Source: Pelobacter sp. (lineage in GTDB: Bacteria; Desulfobacterota; Desulfuromonadia; Geobacterales; Pseudopelobacteraceae). From it: a DNA stretch of 64,000 nucleotides. A model generated the notes under the pieces. The model did no database searches. It was not told the origin of the DNA and saw nothing but the letters and a program-made list of their open reading frames with translations. Below are positions 10,678 to 18,910 of this stretch, piece by piece; position 1 is the stretch's first letter; each line of letters opens with the position of its first letter. The position numbers and the translations under genes are program-made. The DNA is taken from the NCBI GenBank assembly GCA_030824515.1, contig JAVBXN010000047.1:16602-80601 (forward strand). The letters run 5' to 3'.

Positions 10678-11732
10678 TGTTGATACACCTCGTCAATGGA
10701 GTATTTAAGATCGTTTACCAGATTGTACCTGAAATAATCGTTATCCCTCTTGATCATGATTTCTTTTTTATCAAGCGTCAAATCCGCAGCGAGCCGCATC
10801 GTCACGCCACGTCCGGCCAGCCGTTCCTGGTTGGACCGTTTATGCCCGGCAACATCAGACAGTCGCGAGGGGTGGCAAAATACATCAACCGAATCTCCTT
10901 CCGACACATAACGGCAAAGCAGATCGCCGTACAACTCTGAACTGACCAGCTGTCCCAGCGACGGGTGCCAGCAACCGGCCAAAACGGTATCCGCATTGAG
11001 TCCGTCATCGGCCTGGAGCCCGATGCGGATCACCGGCAGAGCAGACTGCAACGCTCGGTGCAAAAGCAGCTTGCAAAGCCTCACCCCCTGTTCCAGGCTC
11101 AAGGGGAAATACTCTCCGGCGCCATACCGCCGCGCCAGTTCGGTTCCACGAATAACGATCGTCGGATAGATCCTGATAAAATCGGCCCCGGCAGAGATGA
11201 CCCGCTCCAGCGACATCAACGAAGAATGCGGCGTATCGCCGGGCAACCCCGGCATCAGTTGAGCCCCGGCCAGCACTCCCTGCCGTTTGATGCAGCGGAT
11301 GGCCGCCTCGGATGCGGCCGCCGTATGACCGCGCCCGGATGCGTCCAGCACGGCGTCATCCATCGACTGGACACCCAGTTCAATTGTGCGCACGCCATGA
11401 TTTTTGAGCCACAATACCCGTTCAGGGTCAATACAGTCGGGGCGGGTCGAGAGGCGTACCGAGGAGATTTCGCCGCACTCCAACAACGGCTGCAAAGGCG
11501 CCAGCAATTCACCCTGAATTTTTTCGGGGAGAGCTGTGAAACTGCCGCCGAAAAAAGCGACCTCAACCGGTCGCCCGCCCGCACCGGACCGCCATGCGGC
11601 AATTTTGGAGAGTATCTCCACGTTGGTCGGCAGAGCGCCACCTGCACCGGATATGGTCCGCTGGTCACAAAAGACACAGGTGTGCGGGCAACCCTGGTGG
11701 CTGATAAAAAAAGGGACCGTAACCGGCTTCAC
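10659..11732 (-). CDS. Elp3-like radical SAM protein, function not known
   Basis: This 357-residue protein starts with VPFFISHQGCPHTCVFCDQ. CPHTCVFC is the CxxxCxxC motif that binds the [4Fe-4S] cluster and S-adenosylmethionine. The order of later motifs (VEVAFFGGSFTALP, VRLSTRPDCI, GVQSMDD, QLMPGLPGDTP) is that of the Elp3/HemN-like radical SAM group. No acetyltransferase domain is present, so it is not a full Elp3. It overlaps rnc by four bases and the M42 gene by 19 bases. A radical SAM gene of this type next to rnc is, as I recall, common in Geobacter relatives. The substrate, possibly a tRNA, cannot be inferred from sequence. Confidence 0.88.
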   Translation of the reverse strand: MKPVTVPFFISHQGCPHTCVFCDQRTISGAGGALPTNVEILSKIAAWRSGAGGRPVEVAFFGGSFTALPEKIQGELLAPLQPLLECGEISSVRLSTRPDCIDPERVLWLKNHGVRTIELGVQSMDDAVLDASGRGHTAAASEAAIRCIKRQGVLAGAQLMPGLPGDTPHSSLMSLERVISAGADFIRIYPTIVIRGTELARRYGAGEYFPLSLEQGVRLCKLLLHRALQSALPVIRIGLQADDGLNADTVLAGCWHPSLGQLVSSELYGDLLCRYVSEGDSVDVFCHPSRLSDVAGHKRSNQERLAGRGVTMRLAADLTLDKKEIMIKRDNDYFRYNLVNDLKYSIDEVYQQCAKIH

Positions 11733-12439
11733 TCAACCGGTCCCATGGAGGCCCTGATGCTGCCCAGCGCTTGCGCCGCCGCGGCCTGTTGGGCAATTTT
11801 TTTGGATTTTCCCTGGCCCTCACCGACACAGCGGCCGTCAAGCAGGACTTTGAAGTGGAACAATCGGTCATGCGGGGGGCCGGATTCCTCGAAGAGGCTG
11901 TATTCCGGCATCGAGGCGCCCAGCACTGAAAGCAGCTCCTGCAGTTCGCTTTTTGAATCACGCCCAAGCGTCAACGATTGCGGTTTCGCCGCCAGATCGG
12001 CAAAAAGCCGTTCAACCAGTAAGCGGGCGACCTCCAGACCGGCATCCAGGTAGAGCGCTGCCAGCAGCGATTCCAAAACATCCGCGAGGATCGAATCCTT
12101 GGTACGACCCGAGGATTGTTCCTCCCCACGTCCGAGCAACATGAACTCCCCAATATCAAGAGTCCTGGCCCGATCAGCCAGCATATCCTGTCCCGCCAGC
12201 CGGGCGCGGAGACGGGACAGGTCACCCTCGTCCCAATCAGGATGCCCGTGGTAGAGCAGCTCGGCCAACAGCATGCCCAAGACGGCATCCCCCAGAAATT
12301 CAAGCCGCTGGTAATCGTTACCGTTGATCCCGTCCGATTCATGCAGATAGGAAGTGTGTGTAAGAGCACGCAAAAGAAGGGCCCGGTCTTTGAACCGATG
12401 TCCCAGAACCGCTTCAAGTTGTTGTAAGTTCGAATTCAA
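11729..12439 (-). CDS. rnc: Ribonuclease III
   Basis: The 236-residue endonuclease cleaves double-stranded RNA in rRNA processing and mRNA turnover. The RNase III signature YQRLEFLGDAVLGM lies at about 44-57, with the second catalytic acidic region DVLESLLAALYLD near 118-130. The C-terminal double-stranded-RNA-binding domain has the helix KKIAQQAAAAQALGSI. Length is typical. The start codon is TTG at 12439, supported by GGAG about ten bases upstream and by a strong promoter just above. It heads the operon rnc-radical SAM-M42 peptidase. Confidence 0.97.
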   Translation of the reverse strand: MNSNLQQLEAVLGHRFKDRALLLRALTHTSYLHESDGINGNDYQRLEFLGDAVLGMLLAELLYHGHPDWDEGDLSRLRARLAGQDMLADRARTLDIGEFMLLGRGEEQSSGRTKDSILADVLESLLAALYLDAGLEVARLLVERLFADLAAKPQSLTLGRDSKSELQELLSVLGASMPEYSLFEESGPPHDRLFHFKVLLDGRCVGEGQGKSKKIAQQAAAAQALGSIRASMGPVE

Positions 12440-12460
12440 AGGCTGTATCTCCGGAGCTAA

Positions 12461-12489
12461 ACTATAGCGACACGGTCAGATTTTGGCAA
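12461..12489 (-). promoter_or_regulatory. rnc: Sigma-70 promoter of rnc operon
   Basis: On the minus strand TTGCCA (12484-12489), a 17-base spacer and TATAGT (12461-12466) match the consensus at five of six positions each. The rnc start lies 22 bases downstream of the -10 box, leaving room for a very short leader with GGAG. It faces away from the tmk promoter in the same 147-base gap. Confidence 0.75.
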
Positions 12490-12515
12490 CTGAAAGTCAT
12501 ATCAGTGGAATTAGG

Positions 12516-12544
12516 TTGATAAATCGGGGGCGCTTGCATATAAT
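12516..12544 (+). promoter_or_regulatory. tmk: Sigma-70 promoter of tmk-holB
   Basis: TTGATA (12516-12521), a spacer of exactly 17 bases and a perfect TATAAT (12539-12544) stand 42 bases before the tmk start. This is the best sigma-70 promoter recognised in the window. Confidence 0.8.
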
Positions 12545-12586
12545 TTCGAATTTAGATTTACGGCACGTACCGACTTATGGACTCTG

Positions 12587-13252
12587 GTGAATACGTTGGG
12601 CTATTTCATTACATTTGAAGGCGTGGAAGGATCGGGGAAAAGCACCCAGATCAGGTATTTGGCGAACAGCCTGATTTCCCGCAACCTGAGCACCACCCTG
12701 ACCCGTGAGCCCGGCGGTTGCCCGATTGCCGACAAAATTCGCGCAATCCTGCTGGATGCCGACAACAGTGCCATGTCAGCGATGGCCGAACTGATGCTTT
12801 ACGCCGCTGCCCGTGCCCAGCATGTCAACGAGGTGATAGCTCCGGCGCTGACCGAGGGGAGCATAGTGCTGTGCGACCGCTTCTGCGATGCAACGGTTGC
12901 CTATCAGAGCTATGGCCGCGGCCTTGACCGGTCGATCATCGACACCCTCAACAGCCATGCCTGCTCCGGAATTTCACCGGATCTTACAGTTCTGATCGAC
13001 TGTGACCCCCGGGTAGGGCTGGAGAGGGCCCGCCGCCGGATCGAACAGTCCAGCGGCCCAAGGGAAGAACGTTTCGAGCTGGAAGCCATGGCCTTTCACC
13101 AGCGTGTCCGCTCAGGTTATAATCAACTGGCCATTGATGAGCCGCAACGTTTCGTAATTATTGATGGCGCCGGAACGGTTGAGGGAATTGCTTCAGAAAT
13201 TTCAGCGGCGGTTCTGGCGCGGATCCCGGAAGGCCTGCGTGCCATTAGCTGA
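12587..13252 (+). CDS. tmk: Thymidylate kinase
   Basis: The 221-residue enzyme phosphorylates dTMP to dTDP. The P-loop FEGVEGSGKSTQ is at about residues 9-20, the substrate-binding TREPGG at about 39-44, and the DR-Y/F motif is CDRFCDATVAYQSYGRGL. A lid region (ERARRR) follows. Length is normal (205-220). The start is GTG at 12587; no clear Shine-Dalgarno is seen, and a TTG at 12596 would remove only three residues. tmk followed by holB is a common bacterial order. Confidence 0.97.
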   Translation: MNTLGYFITFEGVEGSGKSTQIRYLANSLISRNLSTTLTREPGGCPIADKIRAILLDADNSAMSAMAELMLYAAARAQHVNEVIAPALTEGSIVLCDRFCDATVAYQSYGRGLDRSIIDTLNSHACSGISPDLTVLIDCDPRVGLERARRRIEQSSGPREERFELEAMAFHQRVRSGYNQLAIDEPQRFVIIDGAGTVEGIASEISAAVLARIPEGLRAIS

Positions 13253-14216
13253 CATCAGAGGACACGAGCGGATTATCGAGGTTCTGCGGCGTTCCCTGCG
13301 AACCGGTAAAACAGCCCATTCATACCTGTTCGAAGGTATTCCCGGATGTGGTCGTAAAAAAACCGCTCTGGCGCTGATCCAGGCCATTTTCTGCAAAGCG
13401 GGCAGAGATGACGCCTGCGGAACCTGTCCGTCATGCCGCAAGGTATCCGGCGGCAGCCATGCCGACATTCATACGGTTGAGCCTCTGCCGGACAAGCGCG
13501 ACATAAGTATCGATCAATTGCGGGAGATGCAACGGACCTTGTCACTGCGCCCCTACGAAGCGCCACGCAAGGCCTGCATCATCGAACCGGCCGAGCGCAT
13601 GAGCGTCAACGCGGCCAACTCACTGCTGAAGACACTGGAAGAGCCCCCCGGAGATGCGCTGATCATCCTGCTGACTGAAAACGCGGGGATGCTGCTTCCG
13701 ACCATCCGTTCCCGCTGTCAACTGATCCGGTTTGCGCCACTATCGCCCGAGCATATCCTGGCACTGCTCGAATTAAACGGCATGGAAAGCGGTGCAGCCA
13801 GCCTTCTGGCCCCGGTTTCCGGCGGCAGCATGCAGCGGGCGCTGGAACTGGACAACGAGTCGCTCGCCGTACGCCGCGACAACGTAATATCACGTTTGGG
13901 CAAGATGGACATAAACCGGATAGCCACCGTGTTTGATGCCGCCGAAGCTTTGTCCGGCAACCGCGAAGAAACGCTGGAACTGCTTGATCTGCTGCTGTCG
14001 CTATATCGTGATGCGGTCCATCTGGCCGCCGGCAGCCATGAGATAGTAAACCGCACGGCAGCCACCGCAATCGAAGCCATCGCTGCCCGCAATTCACTGC
14101 AGCGTATCATGGAACTTCTGGATGATATCTACCAGACCCGGAGGGACGTCCAGAGAAACGCCAACCCAAAATTGGCCCTGGACCATCTGTTCATGAACAT
14201 TTCCGCCGACGCCTGA
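13239..14216 (+). CDS. holB: DNA polymerase III delta-prime subunit
   Basis: This clamp-loader subunit helps load the beta clamp onto DNA. The open frame extends upstream to 13161, but the family N-terminus (LADIRGHERIIEVLRRSL) starts right after a GTG at 13239, which has GGAAGG seven bases upstream and overlaps the tmk end by 14 bases; that start gives 325 residues. Visible motifs are a P-loop-like EGIPGCGRKKTA, a four-cysteine zinc module (CKAGRDDACGTCPSC), the Walker B-like region and SRC in PTIRSRCQLIRF. AAA+ helices then the C-terminal collar domain complete it. It is the second gene of the tmk operon. Confidence 0.93.
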   Translation: MPLADIRGHERIIEVLRRSLRTGKTAHSYLFEGIPGCGRKKTALALIQAIFCKAGRDDACGTCPSCRKVSGGSHADIHTVEPLPDKRDISIDQLREMQRTLSLRPYEAPRKACIIEPAERMSVNAANSLLKTLEEPPGDALIILLTENAGMLLPTIRSRCQLIRFAPLSPEHILALLELNGMESGAASLLAPVSGGSMQRALELDNESLAVRRDNVISRLGKMDINRIATVFDAAEALSGNREETLELLDLLLSLYRDAVHLAAGSHEIVNRTAATAIEAIAARNSLQRIMELLDDIYQTRRDVQRNANPKLALDHLFMNISADA

Positions 14217-14261
14217 ATTGTCGATTCAGCCGTCGGCATAGACGAAAGCTTTGCACAAGTT

Positions 14262-14286
14262 CCGGTTACAGAATGACCGGTTTTTT
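14262..14286 (+). terminator. Weak terminator after holB
   Basis: CCGGT (14262-14266) and ACCGG (14276-14280) form a five-base-pair stem with a nine-base loop, directly followed by six T residues. It lies 46 bases after holB. Confidence 0.45.
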
Positions 14287-14370
14287 GAATAGAAGTGACT
14301 TCCTGCACTTTTCCGGCAGAGAATTAATCCGTTAACGCACTTATCCTGTTTATCAGGGTTAGGAGGTTTT

Positions 14371-15510
14371 TTGTCACATATTGTAACCATTCAGTTTGCA
14401 AAAGCCGGCAAGATGTACGACTTCGACGCGGGCTCCATCGAACTTGTCCAGGGTGATCACGTAATTGTAGAAACCGAGCGCGGACTGGGCATCGGCCAGG
14501 TTGTGCGTCCTACAAAAGCACAGGACGAAACAACGCCGAGCAACCTGGTTGCCATAAAACGCAAGGCAACTCCGGATGACATGGCAACGCTGGAAATGAT
14601 TTCCCATAAGGAAAAAGAATCTTTCGAATTTTGCGTCAAGCGCATCATTGAACGCAACATGCCCATGAAGCTTGTGCGTGTGGAATATCAGTTCGACTGC
14701 AGTAAAGCGGTCTTTTTCTTTACCGCTGACGGACGTGTCGATTTCCGCGATCTGGTCAAAGATCTGGCCCATTCCTTCCACACCCGCATAGAAATGCGCC
14801 AGATCGGGGTTCGTGACGAAGCCAAGATGATCGGTGGCATTGGCATTTGCGGTCGTGAGCTGTGCTGTTGTTCCTGGCTGCGCGACTTCCAGCCGGTATC
14901 GGTCAAGATGGCCAAGGAACAGAACCTGGCGCTCAATCCAAACAAGATTTCAGGTCAATGCGGACGCCTCCTCTGCTGCCTGGATTACGAATACGACACC
15001 TACTGCTGCCTGCGTAAGAACTTTCCAAAAGCCGGAAAAAGGGTAAGCATTGCCAACGCGACCGGGATAGTGGACAAGGTCAACATACTTACCGGCAACA
15101 TTACGCTTAAACTTGACGACAACAAAATCGTGGTTATCAGGCGCGAAGAGATTACCGGCGATGGCGCGGCGGTTGCGACCACATCCGCTCCCGAAACAGC
15201 AACACAGCGCAGCACACCGCCGGCACAGCCCCGCCCCCCGAAAAACCGTGAACGGCGCGCCGAACAACGGCGCAAGCCCGAAAAGAGCTCGCTGCAATCG
15301 GTGCTGCAGATTGACACGGAGGAATCAGTGGCTGTTCAACAAACGCCTCCGCCCCCACCCCCCAGGAAACCGGGCGCGGAACAACCAGCTGAAGCAGGCA
15401 AGACGGGTCAGCCACGCAGCAAAAAACACCGGTCCCGAAAACACGGGCACCGAAAACCACAGGGCGGCACAACAGACGGCGGAACACCGACGCCATCCTC
15501 AGGAGCTTGA
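14371..15510 (+). CDS. PSP1/RicT-like cysteine-rich protein
   Basis: This 379-residue protein contains the PSP1 domain. In Bacillus the homologue RicT (YaaT) acts in a complex with RicA and RicF that controls mRNA maturation by RNase Y. The characteristic cysteine block is seen: GICGRELCCCSW, then SGQCGRLLCCLDYEYDTYCCLRKNFP, which in Ric proteins holds a [4Fe-4S] cluster. The core ends near residue 255; the remaining 125 residues are low-complexity, rich in Pro, Gln, Arg, Lys and Thr, probably disordered. The start is TTG at 14371 with a perfect AGGAGG four bases upstream. It lies one base before metG, and this pairing is frequent in bacteria. Confidence 0.92.
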   Translation: MSHIVTIQFAKAGKMYDFDAGSIELVQGDHVIVETERGLGIGQVVRPTKAQDETTPSNLVAIKRKATPDDMATLEMISHKEKESFEFCVKRIIERNMPMKLVRVEYQFDCSKAVFFFTADGRVDFRDLVKDLAHSFHTRIEMRQIGVRDEAKMIGGIGICGRELCCCSWLRDFQPVSVKMAKEQNLALNPNKISGQCGRLLCCLDYEYDTYCCLRKNFPKAGKRVSIANATGIVDKVNILTGNITLKLDDNKIVVIRREEITGDGAAVATTSAPETATQRSTPPAQPRPPKNRERRAEQRRKPEKSSLQSVLQIDTEESVAVQQTPPPPPPRKPGAEQPAEAGKTGQPRSKKHRSRKHGHRKPQGGTTDGGTPTPSSGA

Positions 15511-15511
15511 C

Positions 15512-17038
15512 ATGAAACCGACCTTCTACGTTACAACCCCGATTTACTACGTCAACGATGTCCCGCATATCGGGCACGCCTACACCACTGTTGCCGCCGA
15601 TGTCCTGGCACGCTACAAACGGCTGATGGGTTACGATGTCTATTTCCTGACCGGCAGCGACGAACATGGTCAGAAAGTCGAAAAAGCCGCCATTACCGCC
15701 GGAGAGACGCCGCTTGAACTGGCGGACCGGGTAGTAAAACGCTACCAGGCGCTCTGGGAACGGCTGGGAATTTCACACAGCGACTTTATCCGCACCACCC
15801 AGGAACGCCATAAAAAGGGCGTCAGTGAAATATTCAGCAACATTCTCGCCAAGGGAGACATATACCTTGGTGAATACGAAGACTGGTACTGCACACCCTG
15901 CGAAACATTCTGGACGGAAACCCAGCTGATCGAGGGGCGCTGTCCCGACTGCAACCGGCCGGTTGAAAAACTCAAGGAGGAGTCCTACTTCTTCCGCATG
16001 AGCAAATATCAGGAACAGCTGCTGGCCCACATCGAAGCCCATCCCGATTTTATTCAACCCAAAAGCAAACGCAATGAAATCGTCTCCTTCATCAAGGAGG
16101 GTCTGCGCGACCTTTCAGTTTCACGAACAACCTTTACCTGGGGCATTCCGGTGCCGGGCAACGACCGTCACATCATCTACGTCTGGTTCGACGCCCTGAC
16201 CAACTACATCAGCGCCCTCGGCTACCCGGATGAAACCGGAAATTACAGCCGCTACTGGCCTGTAGACGTGCACCTGATCGGCAAGGACATCCTCCGTTTT
16301 CACGCCGTGTACTGGCCGACCTTCCTGATGGCGGCCGGCCTGCCGCTGCCTGAAAAAGTCTTTGCCCATGGCTGGTGGACGGTGGAAGGGCAAAAGATGA
16401 GCAAGAGCCTGCAGAACGTGGTCGAGCCAAACATGCTGATCGACAAATACGGCGTTGATGTGGTGCGCTACTTCCTGCTGCGGGAAGTTCCCTTCGGCCT
16501 GGATGGCGATTTTTCACACACCGCGCTGATCCAGCGCATGAACTCGGACCTGGCCAATGACATCGGCAACCTGCTCTCACGCTCCACAGCGATGGCGGTA
16601 AAGTATTTTGAAGGAATCCTGCCGGAACCATCTGAAATGATCGATATCGATCTTGCCCTAAAAACTAAAACCGGGGAAATGATCGCGATTGTTGACAAGT
16701 TCATCGATGAGCTGGCCTTCAGCAAGGCACTTCAGGCGATCTGGGACGTAATTTCAGCCGGAAACAAATACATCGACGACTCGGCACCCTGGACACTGGC
16801 CAAGGATCCGGCCAACAGGGGACGCCTGGCCACGGTCATGCACACGCTGCTCGAATCGCAGCGCATCACGCACTGCGTACTCTCAGCCTTTTTGCCGACA
16901 ACGGCCGGCAAAGCGCTGGCGTCTTTGGGATATGCGGAAGAAATTTCAAAAGAGAAATTGGTGTGGGGCGGCTTGAAGGCAGGTACCGTAATAACCAAAG
17001 TTGAGGCACTCTTTCCGAGGTATGAAGGGAAGGAATAA
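15512..17038 (+). CDS. metG: Methionyl-tRNA synthetase (short form)
   Basis: The 508-residue enzyme charges tRNA-Met. The class I HIGH motif is PHIGHAY (about residues 18-24) and the KMSKS loop is QKMSKSLQN (about 295-303). A zinc knuckle with two CxxC pairs (WYCTPCE and GRCPDCN) lies in the connective domain. The C-terminal tRNA-binding EMAP-like domain found in about 650-residue MetG is absent. The reading frame is open further upstream to 15113, but the protein family begins at MKPTFYVTTPIYY; this ATG at 15512 has AGGAG seven bases upstream. A repeat element starts four bases after the stop. Confidence 0.97.
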   Translation: MKPTFYVTTPIYYVNDVPHIGHAYTTVAADVLARYKRLMGYDVYFLTGSDEHGQKVEKAAITAGETPLELADRVVKRYQALWERLGISHSDFIRTTQERHKKGVSEIFSNILAKGDIYLGEYEDWYCTPCETFWTETQLIEGRCPDCNRPVEKLKEESYFFRMSKYQEQLLAHIEAHPDFIQPKSKRNEIVSFIKEGLRDLSVSRTTFTWGIPVPGNDRHIIYVWFDALTNYISALGYPDETGNYSRYWPVDVHLIGKDILRFHAVYWPTFLMAAGLPLPEKVFAHGWWTVEGQKMSKSLQNVVEPNMLIDKYGVDVVRYFLLREVPFGLDGDFSHTALIQRMNSDLANDIGNLLSRSTAMAVKYFEGILPEPSEMIDIDLALKTKTGEMIAIVDKFIDELAFSKALQAIWDVISAGNKYIDDSAPWTLAKDPANRGRLATVMHTLLESQRITHCVLSAFLPTTAGKALASLGYAEEISKEKLVWGGLKAGTVITKVEALFPRYEGKE

Positions 17039-17041
17039 TTT

Positions 17042-17113
17042 CGTAGGGGCGATCCTTGTGATCGCCCTTTGCGACCTGCTTTCAATAGGGCGAATACAAG
17101 ATTCGCCCCTACG
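17042..17113. repeat. Palindromic GTAGGGGCGA repeat element (REP/MITE-like)
   Basis: CGTAGGGGCGATCCTTGTGA followed by TCGCCC faces GGGCGAATACAAGATTCGCCCCTACG across a 20-base centre. Outer arms CGTAGGGGCGA/TCGCCCCTACG are perfect, and each half contains its own smaller hairpin. Elements of this GTAGGGGCGA kind occur in many copies in diverse bacterial genomes. It sits between the convergent ends of metG and the ABC gene and supplies the TAG stop codon of the latter (17109-17111). Confidence 0.8.
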
Positions 17114-18020
17114 GTCTATTGACCAAGGACAGGAAGAAATCCTCCAGGTCCCTGCGCCTGGTTTCCACCAGCGCCACTTCGGCGCCGGAAGCATTGACCT
17201 CGCCCATAAAGGCATTGAACGCACTGCAAGAAACATAGAATTCGGATGTCGAGCCGGCTACGCGTAGCGGCTCGATACCGGCAAAATTGCGGCCCGCGCC
17301 ATCCTGAAGCCGCAGATGGACCAGATACCCCTCCACACCGCTTCTCATGATGTTTTCAACCAGGTCCACGGCAACCAGACTCCCCTTGACGATTACCCCA
17401 ACCCGGTCGCAGACCTTCTCCACATCATCGGTAATGTGGGTACTGAAGAAAACGCATTTGCCGCGCCTCTTCAGGTCCAGGATGATGTCCTTGACCAGCG
17501 CCCGCCCGATCGGATCCAGTCCGCTCATCGGCTCGTCCAGAATATACACATCCGGATCATGGACAAGCGTCTGGGCCAAACCGACCCGTTGCACCATCCC
17601 CTTGCTGTAGCCGCGCATCGGCCGCTTGCGGGCCTCCCAAAGATCAAGTCGCTTCAAAACATCTTCGGTACGACGCTTAAGCAATGACGAATCCATCCTG
17701 AACTGGGAGCCGACGAAAGTTATGTACTCCTCGGCACTCAGGTAGTCGTAAAACGCCGGATTTTCGGGTAAAAAACCGACCTGGCGACGGGAATCGGTCA
17801 ATGTCGAATCGACGCCCATGATGCTGGCAGTACCGGAACTTGGTTTCAACAATCCCATGATCAGCTTGATGGTGGTACTTTTACCGGCACCATTCGGGCC
17901 GAGAAATCCAAAGACTTCGCCGGCTTCAATCTGAAGATCCAGACTTTTCAGGGCATCTACCCTGGTCATTTTTTTCCCTTTAAACTGTTTACAGAGTCCG
18001 GCTGTTTCAATAGCGATCAT
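17109..18020 (-). CDS. ABC transporter ATP-binding protein (ABC-2 type exporter)
   Basis: The 303-residue ATPase has Walker A GPNGAGKST, Q-loop region VGFLPENPAFYDYL, signature YSKGMVQRVGLAQTL and Walker B VYILDEPMSGLDP. The C-terminal 80 residues form the small extra domain seen in ABC-2 exporters of the CcmA/NodI group. It is encoded last in a three-gene operon with overlaps of four bases: permease, TPR protein, ATPase. The last codons and stop come from the GTAGGGGCGA repeat, so the natural C-terminus may have been changed by that insertion. The substrate is unknown. The operon flanks the pilin/glycosylation region; as I recall, related ABC genes lie near pilA in Geobacter sulfurreducens, which I could not check. 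Confidence 0.9.
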   Translation of the reverse strand: MIAIETAGLCKQFKGKKMTRVDALKSLDLQIEAGEVFGFLGPNGAGKSTTIKLIMGLLKPSSGTASIMGVDSTLTDSRRQVGFLPENPAFYDYLSAEEYITFVGSQFRMDSSLLKRRTEDVLKRLDLWEARKRPMRGYSKGMVQRVGLAQTLVHDPDVYILDEPMSGLDPIGRALVKDIILDLKRRGKCVFFSTHITDDVEKVCDRVGVIVKGSLVAVDLVENIMRSGVEGYLVHLRLQDGAGRNFAGIEPLRVAGSTSEFYVSCSAFNAFMGEVNASGAEVALVETRRRDLEDFFLSLVNRP

Positions 18021-18910
18021 CGAGTTTCTCCCGCATTTTGCGTAGTTGCCTTTTTTGCTCCTGCAAAGGCAAACTTGCTGGTGGTTGCAACCTTGCCGTT
18101 CGCTTCCAGGTAGAACTGGCCGCCGTAAGGATCCGCTGGTGGTGGCGAAAGCAGGCCGGATCTGACAAGATTATCAACAGATACCGGTAAAGTGCCACCT
18201 GAGGCGAGAAAGCTGTCCCTTGCCAGTTCAATCCGCCGAACTTCTTGGAACGCAGTCAAACGGGTCTGGTAGTTTTTCTTGACTGCAGGATTCCTCTCGC
18301 CTTTTTCCATAGCTGAAAGGTACGTGATGGCAAGATCAGTCTGCCCGGATTCCTGCATGTAGCGGCCTGCAAGGAGTTTTGAAAGGTCGGACCCAGAAAG
18401 CTCGCCGGCACGTTTATAATATTCTGATGCTTTCTTGTAGTCCTTGATGAAATAGGCGCTATTGAAACCTGCAAAGAATGGCAGCATCCAGTCCCAGGTC
18501 CGGTATTTCATGCCGTAGTCCAGAAGATCGTTCGCCAGTTTGTACTGCTTGACTTCCCAGGTCAGAAACGACTGGGCAAAATAGTAGGCATCCATATTGT
18601 ACGGATCCAGCTTTACGGCACCATGAAGCATTCCAGACATACCTTTATAATCAGGCGGCTGGACAATGACATTAGCCTGCTGCTTCTCCGCAATACCCCC
18701 GAAGTACATGATGACCTTCATGACCAGAGAGGCGCCCACCAACTCCTTATGATCGGCACTGGCATAACGCAAGACATTGATGCTGGGCAAATAGCCAAGT
18801 TTTTCTTCAATAGGCTTCTGCTTCATATAGGCCGTGAACGGTCCAAGAACCGCACAATAGATCGTGAGAGAGACCAACAGTGCAACAACCGGCCTGGACA
18901 CTGCGCTCAT
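18017..18910 (-). CDS. Membrane-anchored TPR protein with pseudopilin-like C-terminus, ABC-associated
   Basis: This 297-residue protein has one N-terminal membrane segment (about 8-30). A middle region of TPR-like helices carries repeated Tyr/Ala pairs (DAYYFAQSFL, AYFIKDYKKASEYYKRAGEL). A final segment, with PPADPYGGQFYLEANGKV, recalls the DP-x-G-x-x-Y end of type II secretion pseudopilins. It lies between the permease and ATPase genes with four-base overlaps on both sides, so it is almost surely part of the exporter system. It has no recognised enzymatic motif. I would call it a periplasmic scaffold for the exporter; the role is inferred from position. Confidence 0.7.
   Translation of the reverse strand: MSAVSRPVVALLVSLTIYCAVLGPFTAYMKQKPIEEKLGYLPSINVLRYASADHKELVGASLVMKVIMYFGGIAEKQQANVIVQPPDYKGMSGMLHGAVKLDPYNMDAYYFAQSFLTWEVKQYKLANDLLDYGMKYRTWDWMLPFFAGFNSAYFIKDYKKASEYYKRAGELSGSDLSKLLAGRYMQESGQTDLAITYLSAMEKGERNPAVKKNYQTRLTAFQEVRRIELARDSFLASGGTLPVSVDNLVRSGLLSPPPADPYGGQFYLEANGKVATTSKFAFAGAKKATTQNAGETR

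Noticed and set aside
13161..13238. ATG start of holB inside tmk
   Set aside because: It would add 26 residues not typical of the family; GTG at 13239 has a ribosome site and fits the N-terminus.
15113..15511. Upstream extension of the metG open frame
   Set aside because: It overlaps the PSP1 gene in another frame; the family N-terminus and AGGAG support ATG at 15512.
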